64,000 bases of DNA from positions 5,766,001 through 5,830,000 of the forward strand of contig NZ_JAMLFW010000001.1 of the NCBI RefSeq assembly GCF_024256385.1. The letters run 5' to 3'. The notes under the pieces are model-generated. The model was not told the origin of the DNA. It worked only from the letters and a program-made list of their open reading frames with translations, and ran no database searches. Origin of the DNA: Anatilimnocola floriformis (GTDB taxonomy: Bacteria; Planctomycetota; Planctomycetia; Pirellulales; Pirellulaceae). Both the position numbers and the translations under genes were made by a program. Positions 17,987 through 26,216 of the stretch are shown piece after piece (the stretch's first letter is position 1; each line of letters starts with the position of its first letter).

Positions 17987-18649
17987 TTACAGCACTCCAT
18001 ACTTCTTAAACGCCGCTGTCGCCGTCATTCCGTCGGCGATGGCTTGGCGGACGATGTTTTCGTCGTGGACTTTGTTCCAGGCGTGACGGACAACTTCTGC
18101 TTCGACGGCGCGCGGGATAACCACCACGCCATCGATATCGGCGACGACGAGATCGCCAGGCACAAACCGCACGCCATCGATTTCAACCGGCACGTCGATG
18201 TCGATCACGCGATTGCGATCTTTGCTGTCGTAAAGACTCGTGCCACGGGCCCAGATCGGAAAGCCCATCTGAGTCATCTTCGCTCGGTCGCGGACAGCGC
18301 CATCGACGATTGCGCCGACACAACCGGTTCGCCGAGCAGCGGTCGAGAGTAGTTCGCCCCACAGACCTGAGCGAAACGTTCCGCCAGCCGCAGCGATGAT
18401 CACATCGTCCGGCTGACAAGTGTCGACGGCTTGGAGCTCGAGTTCGTAGGGACTCGGATCCGGATGAGCCATGTCGGCCCAGAGGGTTGTCTTGCAACGG
18501 CCAATTAACACGCCAGTCGTCGTCAGCGGCGAGAGCGGCACTCGTGGCGATTGGTGCGGGTAGCCCAGCGCATCGAGGGCATCGCAAACCACGGCAGAAT
18601 AAAAGACAGCCCGCATCTGCGCGAGCGAAATCGATTCATCGGCAGGCAT
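17987..18649 (-). CDS. RraA-like / HMG aldolase-like protein
   Basis: 220 residues from ATG 18649, which has GAGGGAA about eight bases upstream. The RraA/DUF demethylmenaquinone methyltransferase-like fold is indicated by TCQPDDVIIAAAGGTFRSGL, VGAIVDGAVRDRAKM and GDLVVADIDGVVVIPR, the last two carrying the Arg-Asp and Asp residues that bind metal and substrate in 4-hydroxy-4-methyl-2-oxoglutarate aldolases. Older annotations call this family methyltransferase, which is unsupported biochemically. The family also includes the RNase E inhibitor RraA, so aldolase activity is only the likelier guess. It lies 44 bases downstream of the KAS III gene on the same strand. The start codon sits in a family B repeat. 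Confidence 0.8.
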   Translation of the reverse strand: MPADESISLAQMRAVFYSAVVCDALDALGYPHQSPRVPLSPLTTTGVLIGRCKTTLWADMAHPDPSPYELELQAVDTCQPDDVIIAAAGGTFRSGLWGELLSTAARRTGCVGAIVDGAVRDRAKMTQMGFPIWARGTSLYDSKDRNRVIDIDVPVEIDGVRFVPGDLVVADIDGVVVIPRAVEAEVVRHAWNKVHDENIVRQAIADGMTATAAFKKYGVL

Positions 18650-18651
18650 TT

Positions 18652-18686
18652 TGTCTTCCCTCGTCTCCCGCCTCTCGTCGCTCGCC
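18652..18686. repeat. Interspersed repeat, family B, copy at the 5' side of the RraA-like gene
   Basis: CCCTCGTCTCCCGCCTCTCG in direct orientation with the copy at 17950-17986. On the minus strand it reads GACGAGGGAAGAC and so forms the apparent ribosome-binding site for the ATG at 18649. Confidence 0.6.
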
Positions 18687-18693
18687 TCAGGAA

Positions 18694-19698
18694 CTACCGC
18701 CGCCAGCGATCCTGCCACACGCAGCCCGCCCAACTCCAGCCCACGCCGAAGCCGATGAGCATGTTGCGCATCTGGCGGTTGAGTTTTCCCTTACGGCGGA
18801 GATCGTCGATCAAGATCGGCAGCGTCGACGACACGGTGTTGCCGCAATGCTCGAGCGCCATCGGCATTCGTTCTTCACTGAGGCCCAGCCGTTCGCGCAG
18901 CTGATCGAGCATCTTGCGCGTGGCTTGGTGAAAGAGGAACAGGTCGATGGCATCGCTCGTCAGGTTCGCGGCACGGCAGGTGTCATCGATCAACTGCGGC
19001 ACGGCCGTCACCGTGAAGTTGATCAGGCTCGGCCCGTCCATGTAGAGCGCGCTCTGCCAGCGATGCCGATGCCGCGGTTTGATCGCAGCGTCTTCGGCGC
19101 GATTGCCACCCTTGGTCACAAGCAGCGTATCGGCCCCCGTGCCATCGGTGCCAAACTGAAATGCGGTGAGAGACGGCTCATCGGCTGCTTCGATCAGCGT
19201 CGCCGCAGCGCCATCACCAAAGATTGTTCGCAAACTGCGATCGGCTTCGTGAATGTATTTGCTGTAGGTCTCAGCCGTGATCAGCAGCACCCGCTTCACC
19301 GAACCGCCGCGGATCAGGCCATCGGCCAGCGACAGACCATACACAAAGCCGGAACAACCGAGGTTGAAATCGAGCGCGCCGACGTTGGTGCGGAGGCCCA
19401 AGCGATGTTGTAACAAGCAAGCCGTCGTCGGCAGCGGATAGTCGGGAGTTTGTGTGCAGAGCAGAATGAAATCGATCGACTGCGGATCGATGTGGTGTTC
19501 GGCAAATAGCTTCTGACAAGCCTTCACGGCCAAGTCGGAGGCACACTCATCGGGCGCGGCAATGTGCCGGGCAGCGATGCCGGTCTTCTCGTAAATCGTG
19601 TCGAGATCCCAGCCGGGAAACAGCTCTTTTAATTGGGCATTCGTCTCGACCCGCTCGGGGAGATGAATGGCGATGGGTCCTACCGCTGCGTACTTCAC
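18694..19698 (-). CDS. 3-oxoacyl-ACP synthase III-like enzyme (KAS III)
   Basis: 334 residues from GTG 19698 (the frame is open to a GTG at 19761). The start is chosen because VKYAAVGPIAIHLPERVETN aligns with the usual KAS III N-terminus. The triad is intact: Cys in FNLGCSGF, His in LFLFHQATRKML, Asn in LEHCGNTVSSTLP. KAS III condenses acetyl-CoA or a related acyl-CoA with malonyl-ACP; close relatives act in secondary metabolism or long-chain hydrocarbon formation. No other fatty acid genes adjoin, so a non-housekeeping role is possible. It is probably cotranscribed with the RraA-like gene and divergent from endonuclease III. Confidence 0.85.
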   Translation of the reverse strand: MKYAAVGPIAIHLPERVETNAQLKELFPGWDLDTIYEKTGIAARHIAAPDECASDLAVKACQKLFAEHHIDPQSIDFILLCTQTPDYPLPTTACLLQHRLGLRTNVGALDFNLGCSGFVYGLSLADGLIRGGSVKRVLLITAETYSKYIHEADRSLRTIFGDGAAATLIEAADEPSLTAFQFGTDGTGADTLLVTKGGNRAEDAAIKPRHRHRWQSALYMDGPSLINFTVTAVPQLIDDTCRAANLTSDAIDLFLFHQATRKMLDQLRERLGLSEERMPMALEHCGNTVSSTLPILIDDLRRKGKLNRQMRNMLIGFGVGWSWAGCVWQDRWRR

Positions 19699-19865
19699 GA
19701 TCGCTGTTTTCCCGTTGCTTCGATCCTTATGGCGACCGGCGCGACCGCCCTGCCGAATCACTCAACCTTAGCGGTGGCGGAAACTTGGGTCAATTGGGAG
19801 AGCCCGCACATCGGCCCACTCCGCTATCCTTAATCCCCAGTCGCATCCTACCACCGGAACTCTCC

Positions 19866-20543
19866 ATGCCAGCCGTCGCTCAAACCAAAGTCCAAGCCAG
19901 CAAAGTCGTCAAAGCCCTCGCCCTGGGTTACCCCGACGCCGAATGTGCGCTGATCCACGATAGCCCGTTCCAACTGCTGATTGCCACCATCCTTTCGGCC
20001 CAGTGCACCGACGAGCGGGTAAACATCGTCACCAAGGACCTCTTCGCCCAGTGCCCCACGCCACAAGCCATTGTCGATCTGCCGGTGAAGGATCTGGAAA
20101 AAATCATCCAAAGCGCCGGCTTCTACCGCATGAAAGCCAAGAACATCAAAGGCTGCTGCCAGAAGCTTGTGGATGATCACGGCGGCGAAGTGCCGCAGTC
20201 GCTCGCCGAACTGGTGGAACTTCCCGGTGTCGGCCGGAAGACGGCCAATGTCGTGCTCGGCACCTCTTTCGGCATTCCCTCGGGAATTGTCGTCGACACC
20301 CACGTCACGCGGCTGACCAATCGCCTCGGCTTGACCGACAAGCAGGACGCCGTAAAGATCGAAACTGAACTCATGCCGATCGTGCCGAAGCAGGAATGGA
20401 TCAACTTCTCGCACCGCTTGATTCACCACGGCCGGCGGATTTGCAAAGCGCGCAAGCCACTGTGCAATGACTGCCTCATGCTGAAGTTCTGCCCGCAGGT
20501 GGGTGTGGATCAGATTGGCGAGAAGAAAAAGGACGCCGAGTAA
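19866..20543 (+). CDS. nth: Endonuclease III
   Basis: 225 residues from ATG 19866; an upstream start at 19785 would add an unlikely leader. HhH-GPD DNA glycosylase/AP lyase for oxidised pyrimidines in base-excision repair. Helix-hairpin-helix ELPGVGRKTANVVLG contains the catalytic Lys, and GIVVDTHVTRLTNRLG contains the catalytic Asp. The C-terminal 4Fe-4S cluster loop CKARKPLCNDCLMLKFC has the C-X6-C-X2-C-X5-C spacing. Length is normal for the family. Confidence 0.95.
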   Translation: MPAVAQTKVQASKVVKALALGYPDAECALIHDSPFQLLIATILSAQCTDERVNIVTKDLFAQCPTPQAIVDLPVKDLEKIIQSAGFYRMKAKNIKGCCQKLVDDHGGEVPQSLAELVELPGVGRKTANVVLGTSFGIPSGIVVDTHVTRLTNRLGLTDKQDAVKIETELMPIVPKQEWINFSHRLIHHGRRICKARKPLCNDCLMLKFCPQVGVDQIGEKKKDAE

Positions 20544-20554
20544 GCCGTTGTCGC

Positions 20555-21433
20555 CTAGCCGAAATTGAGCACGCCGGGCCGACTCTTTTGGCCCAGAAAG
20601 GCGTTGAGTTGCGCCAGGTATTTGGGCGTAACACGGGTTTTGTGCGCGGTCACTTTTTTCAGATCGCGATACTGCTCGCCGGCGAACTCTTGCAGGTCAG
20701 CATCGCGAACGTTGGAGCCGGAGAGATCGATTTCCTCCAGGCCCGGGCGATTGCTGAGCCATTCGTGTACCAGTGCGAACATTCCTGGCTGGAAGGGAAA
20801 ATTGTGAATCGTGACGAGGTGCGGCTGGTTTTTCTTCCAGGTGATCTGGCCGTTAAATGCCTGCATGATTTCGCTGAGGGTCTTATGGCCGAACCACCAC
20901 TTCAGCTGATAGCCGAGTTCTGAGCCAGAAGCGATCGCCGTGATCACGTGACCAGCCGTGTGAATGATGTGATACACATGGACATTCTCGATCTGCGTTT
21001 CGCGAACAGTGATCGAAAGAAGGGCCTCGGACCCGGGCACGAGAGCCCCCAGCGGAATCGGCGCCCAGACGACGGGCTTGCTGATGGCGACCTGTTCGAG
21101 CTTGACCTCGATGTGTTTCACCTTGTCCCACGGAACCACCTGCGTGCCCCGCGGCCAAGGATAGTAAATCGTCAGCTCGTCGCCAAAGACCACCTCACGG
21201 CCGTTGCGGTAGGCATCGTAGAGAAAGTAGCAGCCGGTAAAACCCGCCAAGATGGCCACTAGCGAAAGCACGTAGCACGGAATGCCGACGAGCATGTTGG
21301 TGTCTTCGTCACCGAACGGCTGCGACGCAGAAACCCAAGCCGCGAACGCCAGCAGGGCGATTCCTGCCGGCAACGCCAGCGGCGCGAGGAGCAGTTGAAA
21401 GAGACTGTATTGGTTGGAGACCAGGCGATACAT
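20555..21433 (-). CDS. Two-helix membrane protein with LRR-like C-terminus, unknown function
   Basis: 292 residues from ATG 21433; the frame is open much further upstream but that part overlaps arfB. Two membrane segments (ALPAGIALLAFAAWVSA; YVLSLVAILAGFTGCYFLYD) precede a beta-rich domain resembling PH-like regions (FGDELTIYYPWPRGTQVVPW, then DKVKHIEVK). A short leucine-rich C-terminus follows (GLEEIDLSGSNVRDADLQEF). Convergent with nth, 11 bases apart. No family was identified with confidence. Confidence 0.65.
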   Translation of the reverse strand: MYRLVSNQYSLFQLLLAPLALPAGIALLAFAAWVSASQPFGDEDTNMLVGIPCYVLSLVAILAGFTGCYFLYDAYRNGREVVFGDELTIYYPWPRGTQVVPWDKVKHIEVKLEQVAISKPVVWAPIPLGALVPGSEALLSITVRETQIENVHVYHIIHTAGHVITAIASGSELGYQLKWWFGHKTLSEIMQAFNGQITWKKNQPHLVTIHNFPFQPGMFALVHEWLSNRPGLEEIDLSGSNVRDADLQEFAGEQYRDLKKVTAHKTRVTPKYLAQLNAFLGQKSRPGVLNFG

Positions 21434-21486
21434 GGCAGGACTCGCGCGGGCTAAAGTAAAAATCTGGGCAGATCTGGATGCGAATT

Positions 21487-21909
21487 CTAATCCCAACTCG
21501 TTCGCCGGTTGGCTTTTGTTTGTGACTTGCTTTTCTTCTCGTTCAGCCGCCGCACCTTCGACCCCTTCGTGGGTTTCGTCGGTCGGCGTTTCTTCGGCGG
21601 GACGAGAATCTCTAGGATCATACCGCGAAGTTTGTCGAGGCAGAGCTGAATATTCTTCGGCTGATCGCGCGATTCCTGGCTGATGATCACGATCTCGCCC
21701 TGCGTGGTAATCCGGCTGGCAAACTTGTCGAGAAAGCGCCGCTTCACATCGTCGGGGAGCGAGGGGGACTGCGTCGCATCCCAATGCATGGTCGCTTTGC
21801 TACTGACCTTATTGACGTTCTGGCCGCCGGGGCCGCTGCTGCGAGCAAAGGTGAAGCGGAATTCGCTATCGGGAATCAAGATGCGGGAACTGATTTGCAG
21901 ATCGGCCAT
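21487..21909 (-). CDS. arfB: Peptidyl-tRNA hydrolase ArfB-like release factor
   Basis: 140 residues. FTFARSSGPGGQNVNKVSSK carries the GGQ motif (residues 28-30) that hydrolyses peptidyl-tRNA. The protein lacks the codon-recognition domain of RF1/RF2 and ends in a basic tail (PPKKRRPTKPTKGSKVRRLN) like that of ArfB/YaeJ, which reaches into the empty mRNA channel. Role: rescue of ribosomes stalled without a stop codon. The length matches ArfB. Confidence 0.9.
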   Translation of the reverse strand: MADLQISSRILIPDSEFRFTFARSSGPGGQNVNKVSSKATMHWDATQSPSLPDDVKRRFLDKFASRITTQGEIVIISQESRDQPKNIQLCLDKLRGMILEILVPPKKRRPTKPTKGSKVRRLNEKKSKSQTKANRRTSWD

Positions 21910-22006
21910 GGATTGAGTTCACGGGTTAAGGTTTTGCTATCTGCAACCTTACAACCCCTGCCGGGCCAGAGCGAGATGCCGGGCTGACAAAATTACGCAT
22001 GCGCAT

Positions 22007-22043
22007 AAAAAAGCCCCGCGGCGAACCCACAACGCCGCGGGGC
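22007..22043 (-). terminator. Rho-independent terminator
   Basis: Perfect 11-base arms GCCCCGCGGCG / CGCCGCGGGGC. Read on the minus strand they are followed by six T residues. It lies 28 bases past the stop of the glycine-rich protein gene and is the clearest intrinsic terminator in the window. Confidence 0.9.
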
Positions 22044-22070
22044 AGAAGGCACTCGTTATTTGCCGATCAA

Positions 22071-23840
22071 CTACGGGAGCTGATCGACCTTACCACGGGC
22101 AGCGTCCGTATTGTCGGCCGGCTTTTCAAGCCGCACGAACACGAACGTCTGCGTCTTTTCCGGTCCCAGGTGGACCAGCACCGGCGTTTGATCTTGAGTC
22201 AGGTTGTAGATACCCGTCTCAAACACGATGTCCTTGTTGTCATCGATCGAGAAGGCCATACGCTGCGTCTTCTGATCGATCTTGCCGCTCAAAGAGTGTG
22301 TCTCATCGGTCTTCTTGTTGAAGAAGGTACCAGTCACGAAACCCTTCTTATCGACGGCCAACTGGATGAACCGCGAAGGCTCGATCTTGTCGGTCTCGCC
22401 AGGATCAGCCGTCTCGACTACCGCGAAGGTACCGAGGGCGAGCCATTCTTCGGCGTTCTGGCTGGGGACTTGGCTTGGGTCGATCGCGGCCAGAGCCGCA
22501 GCCGACTGAGCATATTCCTCGGCCGTACCAACCTGCGTACCGTCGACGTAGACGTTATTGTCGCGATAGACAACATTGCCGCCCGAGCCGTAGTCGTAGT
22601 AGTAAGGCGAGTTCCAGCCGTAACCGCTATAGAAGCCATTCACGCCACCCCAACCCGGGTTGCCCCACCAGTAACCCCAGGGGCGGTAACCGATGTAGTT
22701 GAAGTAACCGTAGGGGCGATACACATAGCGACCCGACCACCAGCGATTGCCGAAGTACGGATAGTTGTTGTTACCCCACCAGCGATTCACGCCGTTGTGG
22801 TAACCACCCCAGTAGTTGCCGCGGCCGACGTGAGCGCCCAGATAGTTGTAACCACCGAGGCCGATCGAGGCACCGATGATGCCGCCGAGGTTTGAGTTCA
22901 AACGGCTGTTGTTATAAATGCCGTTGTTGTACCAAGACGGCCGAAAACCATTCCGCGCGGCGAGGTTGGCACCAGCCAGGTTGTTTCCAACCCGTGCATT
23001 CACGCCCGCCTGACCGTTGAGGAAGTTATTCACTTGAGTCCGGCCGTCAACACCGACGCGAGCAGCGCCCGGAACATTAGCCCGCACCGCGGCATTCGTA
23101 CCAGCATTCACTCCAGGCAGAATGTTGCTGCGGATCGGCGAGTTGATTCGATTCGCATTCAAAGCTGAATTTACATTCGCCCGAATGTCGTTGCCGGCTA
23201 CATTCGCACCAGCGCGGATACCCGTGTTCGCATTCACACCAGGTGCAACCGGACGCAACGCAGCACGTGTATCAGCACCTACGTTCGCACCAACACCTGG
23301 TCGCACCGCAGCAGCTGCGCCGACGCCAGGAACATTGGCCCGAACGTTCGCAGCCGTATTGGCGCCCACATTGCTGCGAACTGCAGCACCGGGGACATTC
23401 GAACTGATTCTAGGCGTGACTGCAGCATTGGCACCCGGAGCAACAGTTGCCGCCGCTCGTGGAGCTGCGGTGACATTTGCACGAGGAGCAACTGTCGCGG
23501 CAGCCCGCGGAGCAGCCGATGCACCGACACCTGCGTTTACACGAGGTGCAACAGTTGCGCTGGCTCGTGGAGCAGCGCTCACGTGTGCTGGAGCAGCAGC
23601 ACCGCCGCCGACTCGCACACCTCCGCCACCGCCACCGCTTACTCGTGCGGCACCGCCGCCACTAAAGCCTCCGCCGCCGGCGCGAGCACCACCGCCCCCA
23701 CCGCCGCCGAATCCTCCTCCGCCGCCACCACCTCGTCCACCGCCACCGCCGCCTCCACCACCACCTCGTTGGGCCGACGCTTCCAGCGGTATTACGACGG
23801 CCAGCAACATTGCTGCTGCTATGTGCCAATAAGTCTTCAT
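22071..23840 (-). CDS. Secreted low-complexity Gly/Ala/Asn-rich protein
   Basis: 589 residues from ATG 23840, which has AAAGGG upstream. Signal peptide MKTYWHIAAAMLLAVVIPLE then ASAQ. Three zones follow: a poly-Gly stretch (residues 25-70), an Ala/Val/Asn-rich zone with irregular repeats such as AAPRAAATVAPRANV and VRANVPGVGA (70-300), and a Tyr/Trp/Gly-rich zone (WWSGRYVYRPYGYFNYIGYR; 330-440). The C-terminal 150 residues are of normal composition and probably form the folded domain (GTFAVVETADPGETDKIEPS; FVFVRLEKPADN). The low-complexity parts suggest a surface or matrix protein; the fold is unknown. A strong terminator follows. Confidence 0.75.
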   Translation of the reverse strand: MKTYWHIAAAMLLAVVIPLEASAQRGGGGGGGGGGRGGGGGGGFGGGGGGGARAGGGGFSGGGAARVSGGGGGGVRVGGGAAAPAHVSAAPRASATVAPRVNAGVGASAAPRAAATVAPRANVTAAPRAAATVAPGANAAVTPRISSNVPGAAVRSNVGANTAANVRANVPGVGAAAAVRPGVGANVGADTRAALRPVAPGVNANTGIRAGANVAGNDIRANVNSALNANRINSPIRSNILPGVNAGTNAAVRANVPGAARVGVDGRTQVNNFLNGQAGVNARVGNNLAGANLAARNGFRPSWYNNGIYNNSRLNSNLGGIIGASIGLGGYNYLGAHVGRGNYWGGYHNGVNRWWGNNNYPYFGNRWWSGRYVYRPYGYFNYIGYRPWGYWWGNPGWGGVNGFYSGYGWNSPYYYDYGSGGNVVYRDNNVYVDGTQVGTAEEYAQSAAALAAIDPSQVPSQNAEEWLALGTFAVVETADPGETDKIEPSRFIQLAVDKKGFVTGTFFNKKTDETHSLSGKIDQKTQRMAFSIDDNKDIVFETGIYNLTQDQTPVLVHLGPEKTQTFVFVRLEKPADNTDAARGKVDQLP

Positions 23841-24158
23841 TTCAAAACCCTTTCTGACGAACCAGAAACTTGTCGTCAGGCAATTACTACTTGCCCGCCG
23901 CGCGAGGTGAGCCTGCATAATGTCGGGCTCTTGTTCGCGTGGAAACTAATTTGCGAACGTCATGCCGCTAGCTCTTATTCTGATCGAAAAGAGTTGGAAT
24001 GTCGCTAAACCAGCTAATAAACAGCACTTATTGCGTCCGGATCTTGAGCCAAAGATAACGGAAGCTCAAGAAATGGCGAGAATGTCGCCATTCGGCCGCG
24101 TGCGGTAATCAAGCAACGCGCTCTTCTGGCAGCCAGTCCATCACGCCACGCAGATCGG
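23841..24158. other. Intergenic region without a recognisable gene
   Basis: 318 bases between two minus-strand genes. It should contain the promoter of the glycine-rich protein gene. No tRNA, repeat of the window's families, or clear hairpin was seen. Confidence 0.4.
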
Positions 24159-25976
24159 TTAGCGCGCAAAGCGTCTTTGAATCGCTGTCAGTTCGCGAGC
24201 CAGGCTCTCGACTTCTTCGAGCGTGTTGTAGAGATAGAAACTCGCGCGGCAGGAGTGCGACACGCCGAGGCGCTCGTGCAGAGGCATCGCGCAGTGATGT
24301 CCCGCGCGAACAGCAATCCCTTGCACATCAAGCAGTCGCGACAAATCGTCGGGATGCACGCCGGCAAGTTCGAACGTAACCAAGCCACCTTTCTCTTCTG
24401 GCGCCGGCCCCAAAATTCGCAAACCAGGAATCGGCGCGAGCAGCTCGTGCGCGTAGCGAGTCAGTTGCAACTCGTGTTCGCGGATGCTGTGCAGGCCGAT
24501 CTTTTGCAGGTACTCGATCGCCGCACCCAGGCCGATGGCTTGTACAATCGGCGGCGTGCCGGCTTCGAACTTGTGCGGCAGCGGCGCGGGAGTAAAACCG
24601 TTGAGGGTGACCCGATCGATCATACTGCCACCGCCGAGGAACGGCGGCATCGCGTTCAGCAACTGCTCCTTGCCGTAAAGCACACCGATGCCCGTCGGCC
24701 CGAGCATCTTGTGACCGCTGCAGGCGAGGAAGTCGCAGTCGAGCGTCTGCACATCGAGCACTTCATGCGGCGCCGCTTGCGCCGCATCGACCAGCACCAC
24801 CGCGCCGACAGCGTGGGCGCGGGCGATGATCGCGCGGAGCGGATTCATCGTTCCCAGTACATTCGAAATGGCCGTTACCGCGACGATCTTCGTCCGCGGC
24901 GTGAACAGCTTCTCCGCCGCAGTGAGATCGAGTTGAAAATCGCTGCCGAGGGGAATCCAGCGAATCACCGCGCCGGTGCGGGCCGCGATCTGCTGCCAGG
25001 GAACGATATTGGAGTGATGCTCCATTTCGGTCAGCAGGATTTCGTCGCCGGCTTGCAGATTCGCGCTGCCGTAACTTTGTGCGACAAGGTTGATGCCCGC
25101 CGTCGTGCCGCTGGTGAAAATGATCTCCTGCCGCGCGCGGGCATTGAGTAGCGTTTGAGCGCTCGTACGGGCCTGTTCATACAGTTGGGTAGTTTCTGCC
25201 GCCAGCGTGTGCCCACCGCGATGGACATTGCTGTAGCAAGTCTCTTCGACGTGTCGCATGGCGGCGAGCACCGCCGTGGGTCGCTGCGTCGATGCGCCGT
25301 TGTCGAGATAGACCAGCGGCAAGCCATTCGCAAACTTCCGTTGCAGGATTGGAAAGTCGCGGCGGATGACGTCGGTATCGAGCAGCTGAGAACGATCGAC
25401 GAGCTGTGATTTGGCAACGACGCTTTTAACTCCGTCTCCTCGGTACGTCGGGGAGAGGGCCGGCTGCGCATTCGAAGTTTCCGCTGGCTCAACCAAAGGA
25501 TGCGGCGGTTCCAAAACCGCTGCCGGCGACTGCTGAGCCAATTCTGCCAGGCCGCGAATTCGTCCAATCATCGATCGCAGGCCGCTGCTTCGCTGCATGC
25601 CGATCAGGTTCGTCAGCCCGGCCCGTTTGAGCGTTTCCTCGATCGGATAATCCAGAATCTCCTGCGGCGTGTGGTCGTCATAGGCTGCGAGCAAAAATAC
25701 TACGAGGCCGCGAACCAGCGCGGCGTCGCTCGTACCTTGGAACTGCAATTTGGTCGGTTCGTGTGAATAGACCGGTTGCTCGGCGACCTGCGGCACGAGC
25801 CAAACCTGCGACATGCACCCGAGCACGCGGTTGGCTTCGGTCTGCCACTCGACGGGGAAGTTGCGGACCTCATCGCCGAGTTCCATCAAATATTGCAGCC
25901 GTTCCTGGCCCTCGAGGTCTTCGAGTTCAGTAAGAATTTCGTCAAGAGTCGTTTTGGCGGTCATCGCTCGTGTCAT
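24159..25976 (-). CDS. SufE-SufS fusion: cysteine desulfurase with its own sulfur acceptor
   Basis: 605 residues. Residues 8-148 are a SufE domain with acceptor Cys54 (VLGCMSQVWL). Residues 200-605 are a group II cysteine desulfurase with PLP Lys423 (CSGHKMLGPTG) and active Cys562 (VRAGHHCAMPLHERLG). The reaction takes sulfur from L-cysteine through Cys562 to the SufE cysteine for Fe-S cluster assembly. In most bacteria these are separate proteins. The linker includes PALSPTYRGDG (about 172-182), which is a translated family A repeat. No other suf genes adjoin, so the rest of the Suf machinery must lie elsewhere. Confidence 0.93.
   Translation of the reverse strand: MTRAMTAKTTLDEILTELEDLEGQERLQYLMELGDEVRNFPVEWQTEANRVLGCMSQVWLVPQVAEQPVYSHEPTKLQFQGTSDAALVRGLVVFLLAAYDDHTPQEILDYPIEETLKRAGLTNLIGMQRSSGLRSMIGRIRGLAELAQQSPAAVLEPPHPLVEPAETSNAQPALSPTYRGDGVKSVVAKSQLVDRSQLLDTDVIRRDFPILQRKFANGLPLVYLDNGASTQRPTAVLAAMRHVEETCYSNVHRGGHTLAAETTQLYEQARTSAQTLLNARARQEIIFTSGTTAGINLVAQSYGSANLQAGDEILLTEMEHHSNIVPWQQIAARTGAVIRWIPLGSDFQLDLTAAEKLFTPRTKIVAVTAISNVLGTMNPLRAIIARAHAVGAVVLVDAAQAAPHEVLDVQTLDCDFLACSGHKMLGPTGIGVLYGKEQLLNAMPPFLGGGSMIDRVTLNGFTPAPLPHKFEAGTPPIVQAIGLGAAIEYLQKIGLHSIREHELQLTRYAHELLAPIPGLRILGPAPEEKGGLVTFELAGVHPDDLSRLLDVQGIAVRAGHHCAMPLHERLGVSHSCRASFYLYNTLEEVESLARELTAIQRRFAR
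25431..25463. repeat. Family A repeat inside the SufE-SufS coding sequence
   Basis: TCCGTCTCCTCGGTACGTCG then GGGAGAGGGCCGG. It matches the family core with three substitutions and lacks the G-rich tail. It is in frame and forms the interdomain linker. Confidence 0.7.
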
Positions 25977-26090
25977 TTCTAAAGATCGCGTGATCCTCGA
26001 TTATATCCGCAACCTGCTTTGCCGAGTCGCCGCACCTTCACCATTCGATCTTGACACGGGCGGACACTTTTTGGGATCAAACAGGGCCAC

Positions 26091-26171
26091 GTAGTCCGAA
26101 GCCATGCTTCGGACAAGTGACTGACCCCTGTAAGTTCGCCGGCCCTCGTTCGAAGCATGGCTTCGAACTAC
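26091..26171. repeat. Head-to-head pair of hairpin repeats
   Basis: Hairpin 1 has arms GTCCGAAGC / GCTTCGGAC (26094-26114), preceded by GTA. Hairpin 2 has arms GTTCGAAGC / GCTTCGAAC (26148-26168), followed by TAC. The two are related sequences in inverted orientation, resembling a bacterial interspersed mosaic element. The pair lies in the gap between the divergent SufE-SufS and heptosyltransferase genes. Confidence 0.65.
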
Positions 26172-26216
26172 GGGACCTTGACCAAATTCCATCGTAGTTC
26201 ACCCAGGCAGCCCATC

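Noticed and set aside
17987-18649. Calling the RraA-like gene a menaquinone methyltransferase
   Set aside because: The fold and motifs are those of RraA/HMG aldolase proteins; the methyltransferase name is a legacy label and no SAM-binding motif is present.
23122-23832. Plus-strand Pro/Ala-rich open frame of 236 codons
   Set aside because: It is the mirror of the Gly/Ala-rich zone of the secreted low-complexity protein.
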